This document shows positions 53,917-62,785 of a stretch of DNA of 64,000 nt, in pieces. Under the pieces are notes generated by a model. That model was not told the DNA's origin and searched no databases. It saw only the letters and a list, made by a program, of their open reading frames with translations. The position numbers and the translations under genes were made by a program. The first letter of the stretch is position 1. Every line of letters begins with the position of its first letter. Source of the stretch: Streptomyces ficellus (lineage in GTDB: Bacteria; Actinomycetota; Actinomycetes; Streptomycetales; Streptomycetaceae); assembly GCF_009739905.1 (NCBI RefSeq), contig NZ_CP034279.1, positions 3,968,001 through 4,032,000 on the forward strand, given 5' to 3'.

Positions 53917-56547
53917 TCAGCCCGCGTCGTCGGCGAGTTCGGCGACGCCCGTGATGCGGTGCAGCGGGTAGGTGCGGACCTCGTCGGCGGTGTGGTCGTA
54001 CGCCGTGACGAAGCCGCCCTCGACCCGGACGGGCGCGATGACGCGCTGGCTGGCGGCGCCCTCGGCGTTGACGTAGCCGATCCAGACGGCCGAGCCGGTC
54101 ATGGCGGCGGCCTGCACGGTGGCGAGCGTCTCCGCGGCGGAGGTGCGGGGCATGTCGCCGTTGCCGGCGGCGCCGGAGGTGGCCGGCTCGTCCTTGCGGG
54201 CGACCGTGGAGGCGAGGTCCCCGGCGCGGATCGCCCTCACCGCGGCGCCCAACAGCGTGGCGTCCGGCGCGGGAGGCCCCTCGGGTACCGGCGCGGGCGC
54301 CGTGCGCGCCGGGGTGCGGTAGGTGTGCGCCCGCGTGATCAGGACGTCGCCCTCCGCCGACTCGGCCGCCGGGGCGAACCCCATGGACCGCAGCCCCTCC
54401 AGCAGGGCCGCCGGGTCCGCCTGGGAGGCCAGCACGGTCGGCGCGAGGCGCCGCAGCCGCAGGGACGCGCCCCGCTTGTCGGCGAGGATCTCGCCGAGCA
54501 CGGTGTCGTCGTCGCAGCGTACGTAGGCGGAGGCGGCGCCCACCCGGAGGTGGCCGTGCTTCCGGGCGACGTCGTCGATGAGGTAGGCGAGCGGCTGCGG
54601 AACGGGCGTGCGGGAGTGGGCCTCCAGGAAGGCGTGCAGGTCGGCCGCGGCCTGCCCGGCGTCCAGGGCGCGGCGTACCGAGCCGGGCGTGAACCGGTAC
54701 ACGGTGGCGCCGCCCTTGGACTCGACGTCGGCGAGCACGGCCAGCGTGTCGGCGAGCGGCCGCTGGAGGGGGCCGGGGGCGACGGCCGTGAGGTCCGCCT
54801 GGAGCAGGACGTGGTCGACCGGTTCGGGCAGCAGCGGGGCGAGGAGCGCGGCGGCGCCCGCGTGGGTGGTGTCGCCGGCCTGGGCGGGGCGGCGGCCGCT
54901 GAACGTGTCGGCGCCGGGGCCGGCCGGGGCGGGGACGTGCGCTCTTCGCGGATGGTCCGGGGCGTGCCCGTCGACCGGGTGGTCGGTGCCCGGGGCGGGG
55001 GCGCCGGGCAGCAGGGCCCGGCCGTGCGCGGACAGCGCGCCCCGGCCAGTCACGCCCAGCAGCTCCGCCTCCGACAGCGTCCAGCCGGCCAGCCGGGCGC
55101 GCAGGTCGGCGCCCGTCTCCTTGGAGGCGCCGCGCAGCGGGCGTTCCCAGCGCAGCCGGGCGAGCAGCGAGTCGGGGTCCGGGGAGGCGCCGGCCGGGAG
55201 CCCGGCCAGCAGGCGCAGCACCCGGTGGCGCACCTCGGGCGCGGCGCCCCGGTCCAGGTCGGGTCCGAGGGCGGCGAGCGTGCGGCCCTTGGTGTCCTGG
55301 CTGCCGACCAGGCCGGGTGTCCGGGTCGAGGCCAGCCAGGCCCCGGCGAGGCGGGTCCAGCGTTCGGCGGCCGGCAGGGCGGCCCACTCGTCGTAGGCGG
55401 GCGTGGGCGCGTACCGTTCGTCGGCCTCGCCGTCCGTGGCGATCAGCCCGGCCCCGTACGCCACTTCCAGCCAGAACGCGGCCACCTGTTCCGGTACGTC
55501 GAGGGCGGCCGCGGTGCGCTTGAGGTCGCGTACGGACAGGCCGCCCGCGCGCAGGACGGCGGGGCCGCCCTCGTTCCACTCCTTGGCGAGTTCGTCGATG
55601 GTGGCGAGCGCGGTGTAGGCCTGGCTCGCGGCGGCGCTGTCCACAACCTGTGGACGGCCTTCGGTGAACGTCGCGGTACGGGAGGGCGTGACGGCGGGCG
55701 GCACCGGCTCGGGCGCCCGGTGCGCGCGCCCGGCGCGCAGGTGCAGGGCGGCCTCGCGCGGCAGTACGACCGTGCGCGCCGTCGCCGGGAGCAGCAGGCC
55801 CCGGTCGCGCAGCCAGCGCACGGGCGGCGCCGGGTTGGGCGTCACCTCGCCGTACGGCGGCCCCCACACCAGCCGGTCCAGCACGCCCAGCGCGTCCATG
55901 GGCGCGGTGTCCAGCAGCGCGCCCATCCGTTCCCGGTCGGTGAACAGGTCCGTCAACGCGGCGACGGCGGAGACCGGATCGTGTGTGGTGGGCAGCCCGG
56001 CCGTCGCGATGATCTCCTGGAGCCGGGTGGGCGACATGCCCGCCGTCGCCTCCGCGACCGTCGGGCCGAGCCCGGTGGGGGAGGGGTGCTGCGGGGACGG
56101 GGCGAGCAGCTCCCGGGCGGTCCGCACCAGCCGCAGCCGCTCGTCGTCGCCCCACACCAGGGCCTGTTCGCGCAGGACGCCGACCGCGCGGGGCAGCGCC
56201 GCCGACACGTCCGGGTCGCCCTCGTCGCCGCCCATCAGCCCGTGCAGCACGGAGTAGGGGGCCGGGTCCGGGGCGACGGCGAGCGCCTCGGCGGTCTGGA
56301 GCGCGAACCGGTCGAGCCGTTCCAGCGCGCGGACGACGGAGGCGCGGGTGCCGGCCCGGGTGGCGAGCTGCGTCAGGTCGCTCGGGACGGGAACCAGCAG
56401 GTCGGGTCGGGCGTGGAGCAGCGCGGCCAGGCCTTCGTCGCCGCGCGCCCGGAGGGCTTCGGCGAGGGTGCGCGGCGCCGGGGTGACGCCGCCTGCTTCG
56501 GTTCCTGCGGCCACGAGCGCCTCCCGATCGAGCTCACCGGTCCCCAT
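53917..56547 (-). CDS. Helicase-associated protein with XPB N-terminal-like and C-terminal WYL domains
   Basis: An 876-residue protein annotated in actinomycetes as helicase C-terminal or helicase-associated. The N-terminal two-thirds is helical (LAEALRARGDEGLAALLHARPDLL, LDRFALQTAEALAV), and the middle has the XPB-like region (LLQADLTAVAPGPLQRPLADTLAVLADVES and FTPGSVRRALDAGQAAADLHAFL). A WYL domain lies near the C-terminus (AVWIGYVNAEG, RVIAPVRVEGGFVTAYDHTADEVRTYPLHRI). It lacks Walker motifs. The start at ATG 56547 is 36 bases from the divergent gene at 56584. It probably works with the XPB helicase encoded 2.3 kb away. Confidence 0.8.
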   Translation of the reverse strand: MGTGELDREALVAAGTEAGGVTPAPRTLAEALRARGDEGLAALLHARPDLLVPVPSDLTQLATRAGTRASVVRALERLDRFALQTAEALAVAPDPAPYSVLHGLMGGDEGDPDVSAALPRAVGVLREQALVWGDDERLRLVRTARELLAPSPQHPSPTGLGPTVAEATAGMSPTRLQEIIATAGLPTTHDPVSAVAALTDLFTDRERMGALLDTAPMDALGVLDRLVWGPPYGEVTPNPAPPVRWLRDRGLLLPATARTVVLPREAALHLRAGRAHRAPEPVPPAVTPSRTATFTEGRPQVVDSAAASQAYTALATIDELAKEWNEGGPAVLRAGGLSVRDLKRTAAALDVPEQVAAFWLEVAYGAGLIATDGEADERYAPTPAYDEWAALPAAERWTRLAGAWLASTRTPGLVGSQDTKGRTLAALGPDLDRGAAPEVRHRVLRLLAGLPAGASPDPDSLLARLRWERPLRGASKETGADLRARLAGWTLSEAELLGVTGRGALSAHGRALLPGAPAPGTDHPVDGHAPDHPRRAHVPAPAGPGADTFSGRRPAQAGDTTHAGAAALLAPLLPEPVDHVLLQADLTAVAPGPLQRPLADTLAVLADVESKGGATVYRFTPGSVRRALDAGQAAADLHAFLEAHSRTPVPQPLAYLIDDVARKHGHLRVGAASAYVRCDDDTVLGEILADKRGASLRLRRLAPTVLASQADPAALLEGLRSMGFAPAAESAEGDVLITRAHTYRTPARTAPAPVPEGPPAPDATLLGAAVRAIRAGDLASTVARKDEPATSGAAGNGDMPRTSAAETLATVQAAAMTGSAVWIGYVNAEGAASQRVIAPVRVEGGFVTAYDHTADEVRTYPLHRITGVAELADDAG

Positions 56548-56583
56548 CCGGACCACGTTAGCCCCTGCGCAGGCGCTAACGTC

Positions 56584-57564
56584 GTGACGGTGGGGATCGA
56601 GAGCGACCAGCTGGTCTTCGACTACCTGAGCCGGGTGGGTGACCTGGCCCAGCAGCACCACCTGTCCTCGTACACGCGGATGCGGCTCGTGGCGTCGCTG
56701 CGCGGCGAGATCGACAGCCGGCGCGCCAAGGACGACAGCCCTGGTGCGGTACGCGGCATTCTCACCGCCCTCGGCACGCCGGACGAGGTGGTCACGGCGG
56801 CGGCCTCGGGCGGCGGCGGCCCCGGGCCGGGTGCGGGAAGAGCGCCCGGTACCGATACGGCTCCCGGCCCCGGCGCGGCGCGTCCCGCCGTACCGGTGCA
56901 GCGCACGCCGCGCACCCGGTTCCGCCGCCGCGTGGAAGCGCCGGAGGCCCGGGACGTCCCTGCGGCGGCGAGCCCGCACCTGGCGGGGATGGACGAGCTC
57001 GGCGCGTCGGGCGAGCAGCCGGACTGGTGGCGCGTCGAGGAGGGGGCGATCGACGCGGACCTCGTACCGCCCGGGTTCCGGGGCGGCGTCGAGATCCCGG
57101 ACATGCTGAAACCCCCGCCGAAGGCGGAGCCCGCCGCCGAGGAGGACGCGGAGGCGCAGCCTCCGTCCGCGCCGGCCCCCGCGCCCGCCGTGCCCGCGCG
57201 GCGCCGTCTCGCGCTGCCCCGGCTCCGCTTCGGCCACCCGATGCTGCTGGCCGCCGCCGTGGCCCTGGTGGTGGGCGTCGTCCTCGGCTCGTGGGTCGCC
57301 CTGCTCGGCGGCTGGCTCCTCGCGTACGCCTCGGGCCGGCTCAGCCGCACGGAGGCGAAGCTGGCGGTGTTCGGCCTGCCCGGGGCCGTCGCCGCGGGCA
57401 CCGCGGTCTGGCTGTGGGGCCGTGTCGAGCGGCGCTGGGGCGAGCCGATCGCCCCGGGCGGCGAGGCCATGGGCGCCGCGCTCGCCGCGGCCTGGCCCTG
57501 GACGCTCCGGATCGCCGCCCTCGCCTCCGCCCTCTACCTGCTGTGGCGCGCCCGGCGCGTCTGA
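56584..57564 (+). CDS. Hypothetical membrane protein
   Basis: A 326-residue protein I do not recognise. The N-terminal helical part (ESDQLVFDYLSRVGDLAQQHHLSSYTRMRLVASLRGEID) looks like the DUF1707/HAAS-type N-terminal module seen in actinobacterial membrane proteins, and is followed by a long Gly/Pro/Ala disordered linker. Four membrane helices lie at about 228-320 (LLAAAVALVVGVVLGSWVALL, then GAVAAGTAVWLW, and ALAAAWPWTLRIAALASALYLLW). The GTG at 56584 is chosen; 56590 is also possible. It is divergent from the helicase-associated gene and could share its promoter gap. Confidence 0.72.
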   Translation: MTVGIESDQLVFDYLSRVGDLAQQHHLSSYTRMRLVASLRGEIDSRRAKDDSPGAVRGILTALGTPDEVVTAAASGGGGPGPGAGRAPGTDTAPGPGAARPAVPVQRTPRTRFRRRVEAPEARDVPAAASPHLAGMDELGASGEQPDWWRVEEGAIDADLVPPGFRGGVEIPDMLKPPPKAEPAAEEDAEAQPPSAPAPAPAVPARRRLALPRLRFGHPMLLAAAVALVVGVVLGSWVALLGGWLLAYASGRLSRTEAKLAVFGLPGAVAAGTAVWLWGRVERRWGEPIAPGGEAMGAALAAAWPWTLRIAALASALYLLWRARRV

Positions 57565-57616
57565 CACCGGGGGCGCGGCGGGTGGCCGGAATCGGGCGGC
57601 GGGCACAATGGCGGCC

Positions 57617-58237
57617 ATGGCTCCCACGCTGACGGTCGGCTTCGACCTCGACATGACCCTGATCGACTCCCGGCCCGGCATCCACGCCGCGTACCGGGCG
57701 TTGTCCGCCGAAACGGGCGTGTGGATCGACGCGGACCTGGCCGTCACCCGCCTGGGACCACCCCTCGAACAGGAGATCGCCCACTGGTTCCCGGCCGACC
57801 GGATCCAGGACATGTGCGACCGCTACCGCGAGATCTACCCGGCGTACGCGATCGCGCCGACGCTCGCGATGCCCGGCGCGAAGGGTGCGATTCAAGCCGT
57901 TCGCGCGGCGGGCGGCCGGGCCGTCGTCGTCACCGCCAAGCACGAGCCCAACGCCAAGCTGCACCTCGCGCACCTCGGCATCGAGCCCGACGCGGTCATC
58001 GGCTGGCTGTGGGCCGAGGCCAAGGCGGAGGCGCTGCGCGAACACGGCGCCACCGTGTACGTCGGCGACCACGTCGGGGACGTGCGGGGCGCGCGCACGG
58101 CCGGCGCGCTCGCCGTCTCGATACCGACCGGGCCGTGCGACGAGCAGGAGCTGCGGGCGGCCGGCGCGGACGTCGTTCTGCCGGACCTGACCGCGTTCCC
58201 GGCCTGGTGGGACGCCTACCGGGCCGACCTGGCCTGA
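57617..58237 (+). CDS. HAD-family hydrolase (phosphoglycolate phosphatase-like)
   Basis: A 206-residue HAD phosphatase. The nucleophile motif is FDLDMTLIDSRPG (about 10-22), with VVTAKH as motif II and GDHVGDVRGARTAG as motif IV. A helical cap is inserted after motif I (AETGVWIDADLAVTRLGPPL). The substrate is unknown; phosphoglycolate is the usual guess. The ATG at 57617 is preferred to 57608, three codons upstream. It overlaps the convergent membrane protein gene by 22 bases. Confidence 0.88.
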   Translation: MAPTLTVGFDLDMTLIDSRPGIHAAYRALSAETGVWIDADLAVTRLGPPLEQEIAHWFPADRIQDMCDRYREIYPAYAIAPTLAMPGAKGAIQAVRAAGGRAVVVTAKHEPNAKLHLAHLGIEPDAVIGWLWAEAKAEALREHGATVYVGDHVGDVRGARTAGALAVSIPTGPCDEQELRAAGADVVLPDLTAFPAWWDAYRADLA

Positions 58238-58464
58238 CGGCGCTGGGCGGCGATCGAACGCAGCACGCCCGCGGCGGCGATCACGAAGCCGACGCCCATG
58301 AGCATGCAGACCGCGTACGCGACCGGCGGGAACGGATCGGTGCCCAGGAACAGCGGCGCGACGGTCACCAGGGTGGCGACGGCGCCGACGACGAACACGA
58401 TGCCGCCGGCCCGGACGAGACCGTCACCGGGGGCGGCGCTGGTCGAAGGGGTTTCACTACGCAT
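58216..58464 (-). CDS. Small two-helix membrane protein
   Basis: An 82-residue protein with two membrane segments, about 18-40 (AGGIVFVVGAVATLVTVAPLFL) and 48-70 (VAYAVCMLMGVGFVIAAAGVL), and a basic C-terminus (AAQRRQARSAR), so the C-terminus is likely cytosolic. The function is unknown. It is convergent with the HAD gene (22-base overlap) and divergent from the cold-shock gene at 58628. Confidence 0.78.
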   Translation of the reverse strand: MRSETPSTSAAPGDGLVRAGGIVFVVGAVATLVTVAPLFLGTDPFPPVAYAVCMLMGVGFVIAAAGVLRSIAAQRRQARSAR

Positions 58465-58627
58465 TCGGCCAGGGTAGTTCCCCGGCCGGAGGAAGAATCC
58501 GGAGACGTCTTGTCACCAGCCCCTGGACCATTAGCCTTACTCCGGGCGGGCCGCGGTGGCCCGCTGTAGTGCTATCCAGAGCCATTTTTCGTGGCGCCAG
58601 ACATCGAGTACGAGGACGAGGACAGAC

Positions 58628-59011
58628 GTGCCTACCGGCAAGGTCAAGTGGTTCAACAGCGAGAAGGGCTTCGGCTTTCTCTCCCGCGACGACGGCGGCG
58701 ACGTCTTCGTGCACTCGTCGGTGCTCCCTGCCGGAGTCGACGCCCTCAAGCCCGGGCAGCGCGTCGAGTTCGGCGTGGTCGCGGGCCAGCGCGGTGACCA
58801 GGCGCTTTCGGTGACGGTTCTCGACCCGACCCCGTCGGTCGCGGCGGCACAGCGGCGCAAGCCGGACGAACTGGCGTCGATCGTGCAGGACCTGACGACG
58901 CTGCTGGAGAACATCACGCCCATGCTGGAGCGCGGCCGCTACCCCGACAAGGTCCACGGCAAGAAGATCGCCGGCCTGCTCCGGGCGGTGGCGGACCAGC
59001 TGGACGTCTGA
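58628..59011 (+). CDS. Cold-shock-domain protein with C-terminal extension
   Basis: A 127-residue protein: a cold-shock domain (1-66; KVKWFNSEKGFGFLSRDDGGDVFVHSSVL with RNP1 and RNP2) plus a 60-residue helical extension (RRKPDELASIVQDLTTLLENITPMLERG) not present in ordinary Csp proteins. The extension may mediate dimerisation or another RNA contact. The GTG at 58628 follows GAGGAC; upstream extension does not fit the family. Confidence 0.92.
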   Translation: MPTGKVKWFNSEKGFGFLSRDDGGDVFVHSSVLPAGVDALKPGQRVEFGVVAGQRGDQALSVTVLDPTPSVAAAQRRKPDELASIVQDLTTLLENITPMLERGRYPDKVHGKKIAGLLRAVADQLDV

Positions 59012-59039
59012 TCCGTACGGCCGGCCTCGCGAGCGCGCG

Positions 59040-59897
59040 TCAGGGGAAGGCGAGCGCGTCGGGCTTCAGGGGCGGGACCAGGCCCTCCGCCGCCGCCCTG
59101 GTGAGCAGGGACCGGACCGCGGCGTACCCGGTCTCGCCGAGGTCGGCCGTGAACGCGTTGACGTACAGACCGATGTGCTGATCGGCCACGGCACGGTCCA
59201 TCTCCTGGGCGTGCTCCCGTACGTACGGGCGCGACGCCCCGGGGTCGTCCCAGGCCATCCGGACCGATGCGCGCGCCGACGCGGCGAGCAGCTCCAGCGT
59301 GTCCTCGCCCAGTGACCGCTTGGCGATGATCGCGCCCAGCGGGATGGGCAGGCCCGTCGTGCTCTCCCAGTGCTCGCCCATGTCGGCGAGCCGGTGCAGG
59401 CCGTAGCGCTGGTAGGTGAACCGGGCCTCGTGGATGACCAGGCCCGCGTCGACCCGGCCGTCCCGCACCGCCGGCATGATCTCGTGGAACGGCATCACGA
59501 CGACGTTCCCGACACCGCCCGGGACGACGTCGGCGGCCCACAGGCGGAACAGCAGGTACGCGGTCGAGCGCTCGCCCGGCACCGCGACCGTCCGGCCCGT
59601 CAGGTCCTGGCCCGGCTCACGGGTGAGGACCAGCGGGCCGACGCCGTGGCCCAGCGCCCCGCCGCACGGCAGCAGGGCGTACTCGTCCAGGACCCAGGGC
59701 AGCGCCGCGTACGACACCTTCAGGACGTCCAGCTCGCCCCGCTCCGCCATGCCGTTGGTGACGTCGATGTCCGCGAACGTCACGTCCAGCCCGGGCGCGC
59801 CCGGCACCAGGCCGTGCGCCCAGGCGTGGAAGACGAAGGTGTCGTTCGGGCAGGGGGAGTACGCGATCCGGACGGGGCTCACAGGTCCTCCAGTCAC
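59040..59897 (-). CDS. mqnD: 1,4-dihydroxy-6-naphthoate synthase
   Basis: A 285-residue periplasmic-binding-fold enzyme of the futalosine menaquinone pathway. IAYSPCPNDTFVFHAWAHGL is the N-terminal signature, the catalytic His lies in LVIHEARFTYQ, and GLPIPLGAIIAKR follows. It cleaves cyclic dehypoxanthine futalosine to 1,4-dihydroxy-6-naphthoate. It overlaps mqnB by 4 bases (ATGA) and is downstream of it. Streptomyces makes menaquinone by this route, and the two genes being coupled agrees with it. Confidence 0.95.
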   Translation of the reverse strand: MTGGPVSPVRIAYSPCPNDTFVFHAWAHGLVPGAPGLDVTFADIDVTNGMAERGELDVLKVSYAALPWVLDEYALLPCGGALGHGVGPLVLTREPGQDLTGRTVAVPGERSTAYLLFRLWAADVVPGGVGNVVVMPFHEIMPAVRDGRVDAGLVIHEARFTYQRYGLHRLADMGEHWESTTGLPIPLGAIIAKRSLGEDTLELLAASARASVRMAWDDPGASRPYVREHAQEMDRAVADQHIGLYVNAFTADLGETGYAAVRSLLTRAAAEGLVPPLKPDALAFP

Positions 59898-60640
59898 AGG
59901 TCCTCCAGGAAGACGGTGGTGCCGAGCAGCCGGAAGGCGCCCCGCAGCGCGTCCAGGGCCTCCGCGACGCGCCAGGCGGCACGGTCGCGCGGGCCGACGG
60001 CGTTGGACACCGCGCGGACCTCGACGACGGGTACGCCGTGGGCGGCGGCGGCCTCGGCGACGCCGAACCCCTCCATCGCCTCCGACGCGGCGCGCGGATG
60101 ACGGGCGATCAGCTCGGCGGCGCGGGCGGCCGTCCCGGTGACCGTCGACACGGTCAGCGCCGGTGCGACGACGTGCCGCTGCCCGCCCCCGCGGAGCGCG
60201 CCGGCGATCCGTTCGGCCAGGCCGGGCGGCGGCAGGTGCACGGAGCGGCCGAAGCCCAGCTCCTCGACGGCCACGAATCCGCCGGGCGTGTCGGCGCCCA
60301 GGTCGGCGGCGACGATCCGGTCGGACACGACGACCGTCCCGAGCGGCGCCCGCGGCGCGAAACCGCCGCCGATACCGGTCGAGACCACCAGGTCGTACGC
60401 GTCCGGGGCGGCGGCCAGCGCGCCGGTCGCCGCGACCGCCGCGGCGGCGGGCCCGACGCCCCCCGCGACGAGGTCCACCACACCGGGCGGGGTGCCCGTA
60501 CCGGGGGTCCCGGGGACGGCCAGGCGGGTCAGGGCGTGACCGGAGGCCAGGGTGCGGGGCGCGGATGCCACATGGCCCGCGAGACCGGCGGCGACGGAGT
60601 CCGACTCCGCCTCCACCGCCGTCACGACCAGGACGCGCAG
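59894..60640 (-). CDS. mqnB: Futalosine hydrolase
   Basis: A 248-residue nucleosidase of the PNP/MTAN fold: LVAGGVGPAAAAVAATGAL, STGIGGGFAP, AMEGFGVAEAAAAHGVP (the catalytic Glu region) and VRAVSNAVGPRD. It hydrolyses futalosine to dehypoxanthine futalosine and hypoxanthine. I place the start at a CTG (60640): AAGAAGGAG lies 8 bases upstream and the encoded LRVLVVTAVEAE restores the first beta-strand of the fold. The next canonical start (GTG 60625) would remove that strand. The CTG is 2 bases from the stop of the upstream gene. Confidence 0.85.
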   Translation of the reverse strand: MRVLVVTAVEAESDSVAAGLAGHVASAPRTLASGHALTRLAVPGTPGTGTPPGVVDLVAGGVGPAAAAVAATGALAAAPDAYDLVVSTGIGGGFAPRAPLGTVVVSDRIVAADLGADTPGGFVAVEELGFGRSVHLPPPGLAERIAGALRGGGQRHVVAPALTVSTVTGTAARAAELIARHPRAASEAMEGFGVAEAAAAHGVPVVEVRAVSNAVGPRDRAAWRVAEALDALRGAFRLLGTTVFLEDL

Positions 60641-60642
60641 GG

Positions 60643-61125
60643 TCAGGACTCCTTCTTCAGCTCGAAGTGCCAGATGCCCGTCAGCTTCTTGCCGCTGGTC
60701 TCCACGATGCTGATCTGCGCCGTGTTGGAGGTCTCACCGGTCTGGCTGGAGAGGAACGCGCTGGCCGGGATCGAGCGGTACGTCTTCTTGTAGGGCTCCT
60801 GCTCGGCCTGCTGCCCGCCGATGAACAGCGTCCAGCCGTTCTCGGCGACCTCCGGGTCGACGCCGAAGCGGATCCGGTCGTCGGCCGCGACGGTGATCGT
60901 CTTCTCCGGCTTCTTCTTCAGGCACGACTGGATCTGCGACTCCGCGATCGCCTTGCCGTCGTTGTAGCAGGCCGCTTCGGCGTTGACCGAGTCGGACCCG
61001 ACCGTCACGGTCGCGAGCGGGGTCGGCTTGGAGCCGCATGCGGAGAGTACGAGGAGTCCGGCGGAGACGGCACCCAGAGCGACGCCGGCCCGGCGGGCCT
61101 TACCGGAAAAGAACGCAACGGTCAT
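60643..61125 (-). CDS. DUF2771-family lipoprotein
   Basis: A 160-residue exported protein. The lipoprotein signal is VALGAVSAGLLVLSAC with the acylated Cys near residue 30. The mature part has ACYNDGKAI and QSCLKKK, two Cys that may pair, and a beta-rich C-terminus. This is the actinobacterial DUF2771 family, function unknown. The stop is 2 bases from the proposed mqnB start, so the two are co-translated; the association with menaquinone genes is by operon position only. Confidence 0.85.
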   Translation of the reverse strand: MTVAFFSGKARRAGVALGAVSAGLLVLSACGSKPTPLATVTVGSDSVNAEAACYNDGKAIAESQIQSCLKKKPEKTITVAADDRIRFGVDPEVAENGWTLFIGGQQAEQEPYKKTYRSIPASAFLSSQTGETSNTAQISIVETSGKKLTGIWHFELKKES

Positions 61126-61152
61126 GGCCCGAAGGCTATACGCCGCCCCGCA

Positions 61153-62490
61153 TCACGCCACGCGGGGGTGCGGCGTGCCGCGCCGGGCGGCGGACAGCAG
61201 ACCCCGTACGGTCACCGCCACGCCCAGCGCCAGGATGCCCGCCGCGACCGACATGCCGAGCGTCCCGTTCAGCGGCAGGACGATGCCGATCGCGCCGCCG
61301 ACCACCCACGACATCTGCAGCAGCGTCTCCGAGCGGGCGAACGCCGACGTCCGCACCACCTCCGGCACGTCCCGCTGGATCATCGCGTCCAGCGACAGCT
61401 TCGACAGCGCCTGCGACAGCCCCGCCACCGCGCCCAGCACCGCCACCGCGAGCCCGCCGAAGAACACCGCCGCCACGATCGCCGCCGTCATCGCGAGCGT
61501 CACCATCGCGGCGACGATCAGCTCCGGCGCCCGCGACCTGAGCAGCGCGCCGAGCGCCGTCCCGCACGCGTTGCCGACGCCCGCCGCCACGCCGACGATG
61601 CCCAGCGACACCGCGGCGCTCTGCCCCGGCAGCGGATGCTCCCGCAGCAGGAAGGCGAGGAAGAAGATCAGGAACCCGGACAGCACACGGTGCGCGGCGT
61701 TCGCCTGGAGGCCGTGCAGGACCGAGGGCCCGACCGTGCGCAGGCTCGGCTTCCGCTCGCCGTGCGTCAGCATGTGCGCCTTGCGCTCGCCCTTCGCCGA
61801 GTCCACCTTCGGCGGCATCGACAGCGCCAGCAGCGTCCCCCCGGCGAACAGCACGCACGCCCCGTACAGCGGCCACTGCGGGCCGATGCTCTGCAACCCC
61901 ACCCCGACGGGCGCGGCGACGCCCGTGGCCAGCAGGCCGGCGAGGGTCACCCGCGAGTTCGCCTTCACCAGGGAGAAGCCGTGCGGCAGCAGTCTGGGGA
62001 CGACGGCGCTGCGGACCACGCCGTACGCCTTGGACGCGACGAGCACGCCGAGCGCCGCCGGATACAGCTCCAGGTCGCCGGTGGCGACCGCGCCCGACAG
62101 GGCGACGGCCAGCAGCACCCGGGTGAGCATCGCGCCCGCCATCGCCGCCCGCCGGCCGTGCGGCAGCCGGTCCAGCAACGGCCCGATGACGGGGGCGAGC
62201 AGCGTGAACGGCGCCATGGTGATCGCCAGGTACAGCGCCACCCGGCCCCGGGCCTCGTCGGTCGGTACGGAGAAGAAGACGGTGGAGGCGAGCGCGACGG
62301 TGACCATCACGTCACCGGCGCCGTTCACCGCGTGCAGCTCGATCAGCTTCCCGAGACCCGACTCACCCGCACCGTGCGCGTGGGTCGCTTTCCGGATACC
62401 GCGCGCCGTGCCCGTGAACGGCAGGTGCAGGGCACGGCCCACCCGCCGGCCCGCCCTGCTGAGCGGCCCGGCGCCGTCGGACGACCTCAC
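61153..62490 (-). CDS. MFS transporter
   Basis: A 445-residue major-facilitator protein with 10-12 membrane segments (for example GDVMVTVALASTVFFSV, MAPFTLLAPVIGPLLDRLPHGRR, with the motif A-like DRLPHGRRA). It has a cytosolic loop rich in Lys/Arg/Glu between halves. The substrate is unknown. Several GTG starts are possible; 62490 has GAGG 7 bases upstream. It is 28 bases from the DUF2771 gene on the same strand. Confidence 0.85.
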   Translation of the reverse strand: MRSSDGAGPLSRAGRRVGRALHLPFTGTARGIRKATHAHGAGESGLGKLIELHAVNGAGDVMVTVALASTVFFSVPTDEARGRVALYLAITMAPFTLLAPVIGPLLDRLPHGRRAAMAGAMLTRVLLAVALSGAVATGDLELYPAALGVLVASKAYGVVRSAVVPRLLPHGFSLVKANSRVTLAGLLATGVAAPVGVGLQSIGPQWPLYGACVLFAGGTLLALSMPPKVDSAKGERKAHMLTHGERKPSLRTVGPSVLHGLQANAAHRVLSGFLIFFLAFLLREHPLPGQSAAVSLGIVGVAAGVGNACGTALGALLRSRAPELIVAAMVTLAMTAAIVAAVFFGGLAVAVLGAVAGLSQALSKLSLDAMIQRDVPEVVRTSAFARSETLLQMSWVVGGAIGIVLPLNGTLGMSVAAGILALGVAVTVRGLLSAARRGTPHPRVA

Positions 62491-62785
62491 GGCTGCCACC
62501 TCGTCATAGTGCCCCGGCAGTCCCTTTGGCGAACCGTGATGAGGGCTACTTGGGGCGGGCAGGTGGGCGGGGGGCTGCGGAGGGGGTAGCGTGCGTAGCG
62601 CGCCACCGGCGGAAGTTCTTGGCCGCGCGCCTCTTCGGCATCCCGCAGAATGGATGACGATAGGTGTGCCCGAGACACGTCGGGCGCGGACGTCGATGCG
62701 GCCCTCTGGTCCGCTCCGCCCGCCGCCCGTACATCGCGAATCGGCCGGCGCACCTGTGAGACGGCGTAGGAGATGAGCGAGACCT
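62491..62785. other. 295-base gap upstream of the DUF3027 gene
   Basis: The gap separates divergent MFS and DUF3027 genes. I see no strong motif. A 31-codon minus-strand frame (about 62546-62641, MPKRRAAKNFRRWRATHA...) is too short and basic to trust. Confidence 0.4.

Noticed and set aside
53959..57564. 1201-codon plus-strand frame
   Set aside because: Only the 3' part from 56584 is a real gene; the rest is antisense to the helicase-associated gene.
62546..62641. 31-codon basic frame (minus strand)
   Set aside because: No ribosome site distinct from the promoter region and no recognisable family; too short to support.
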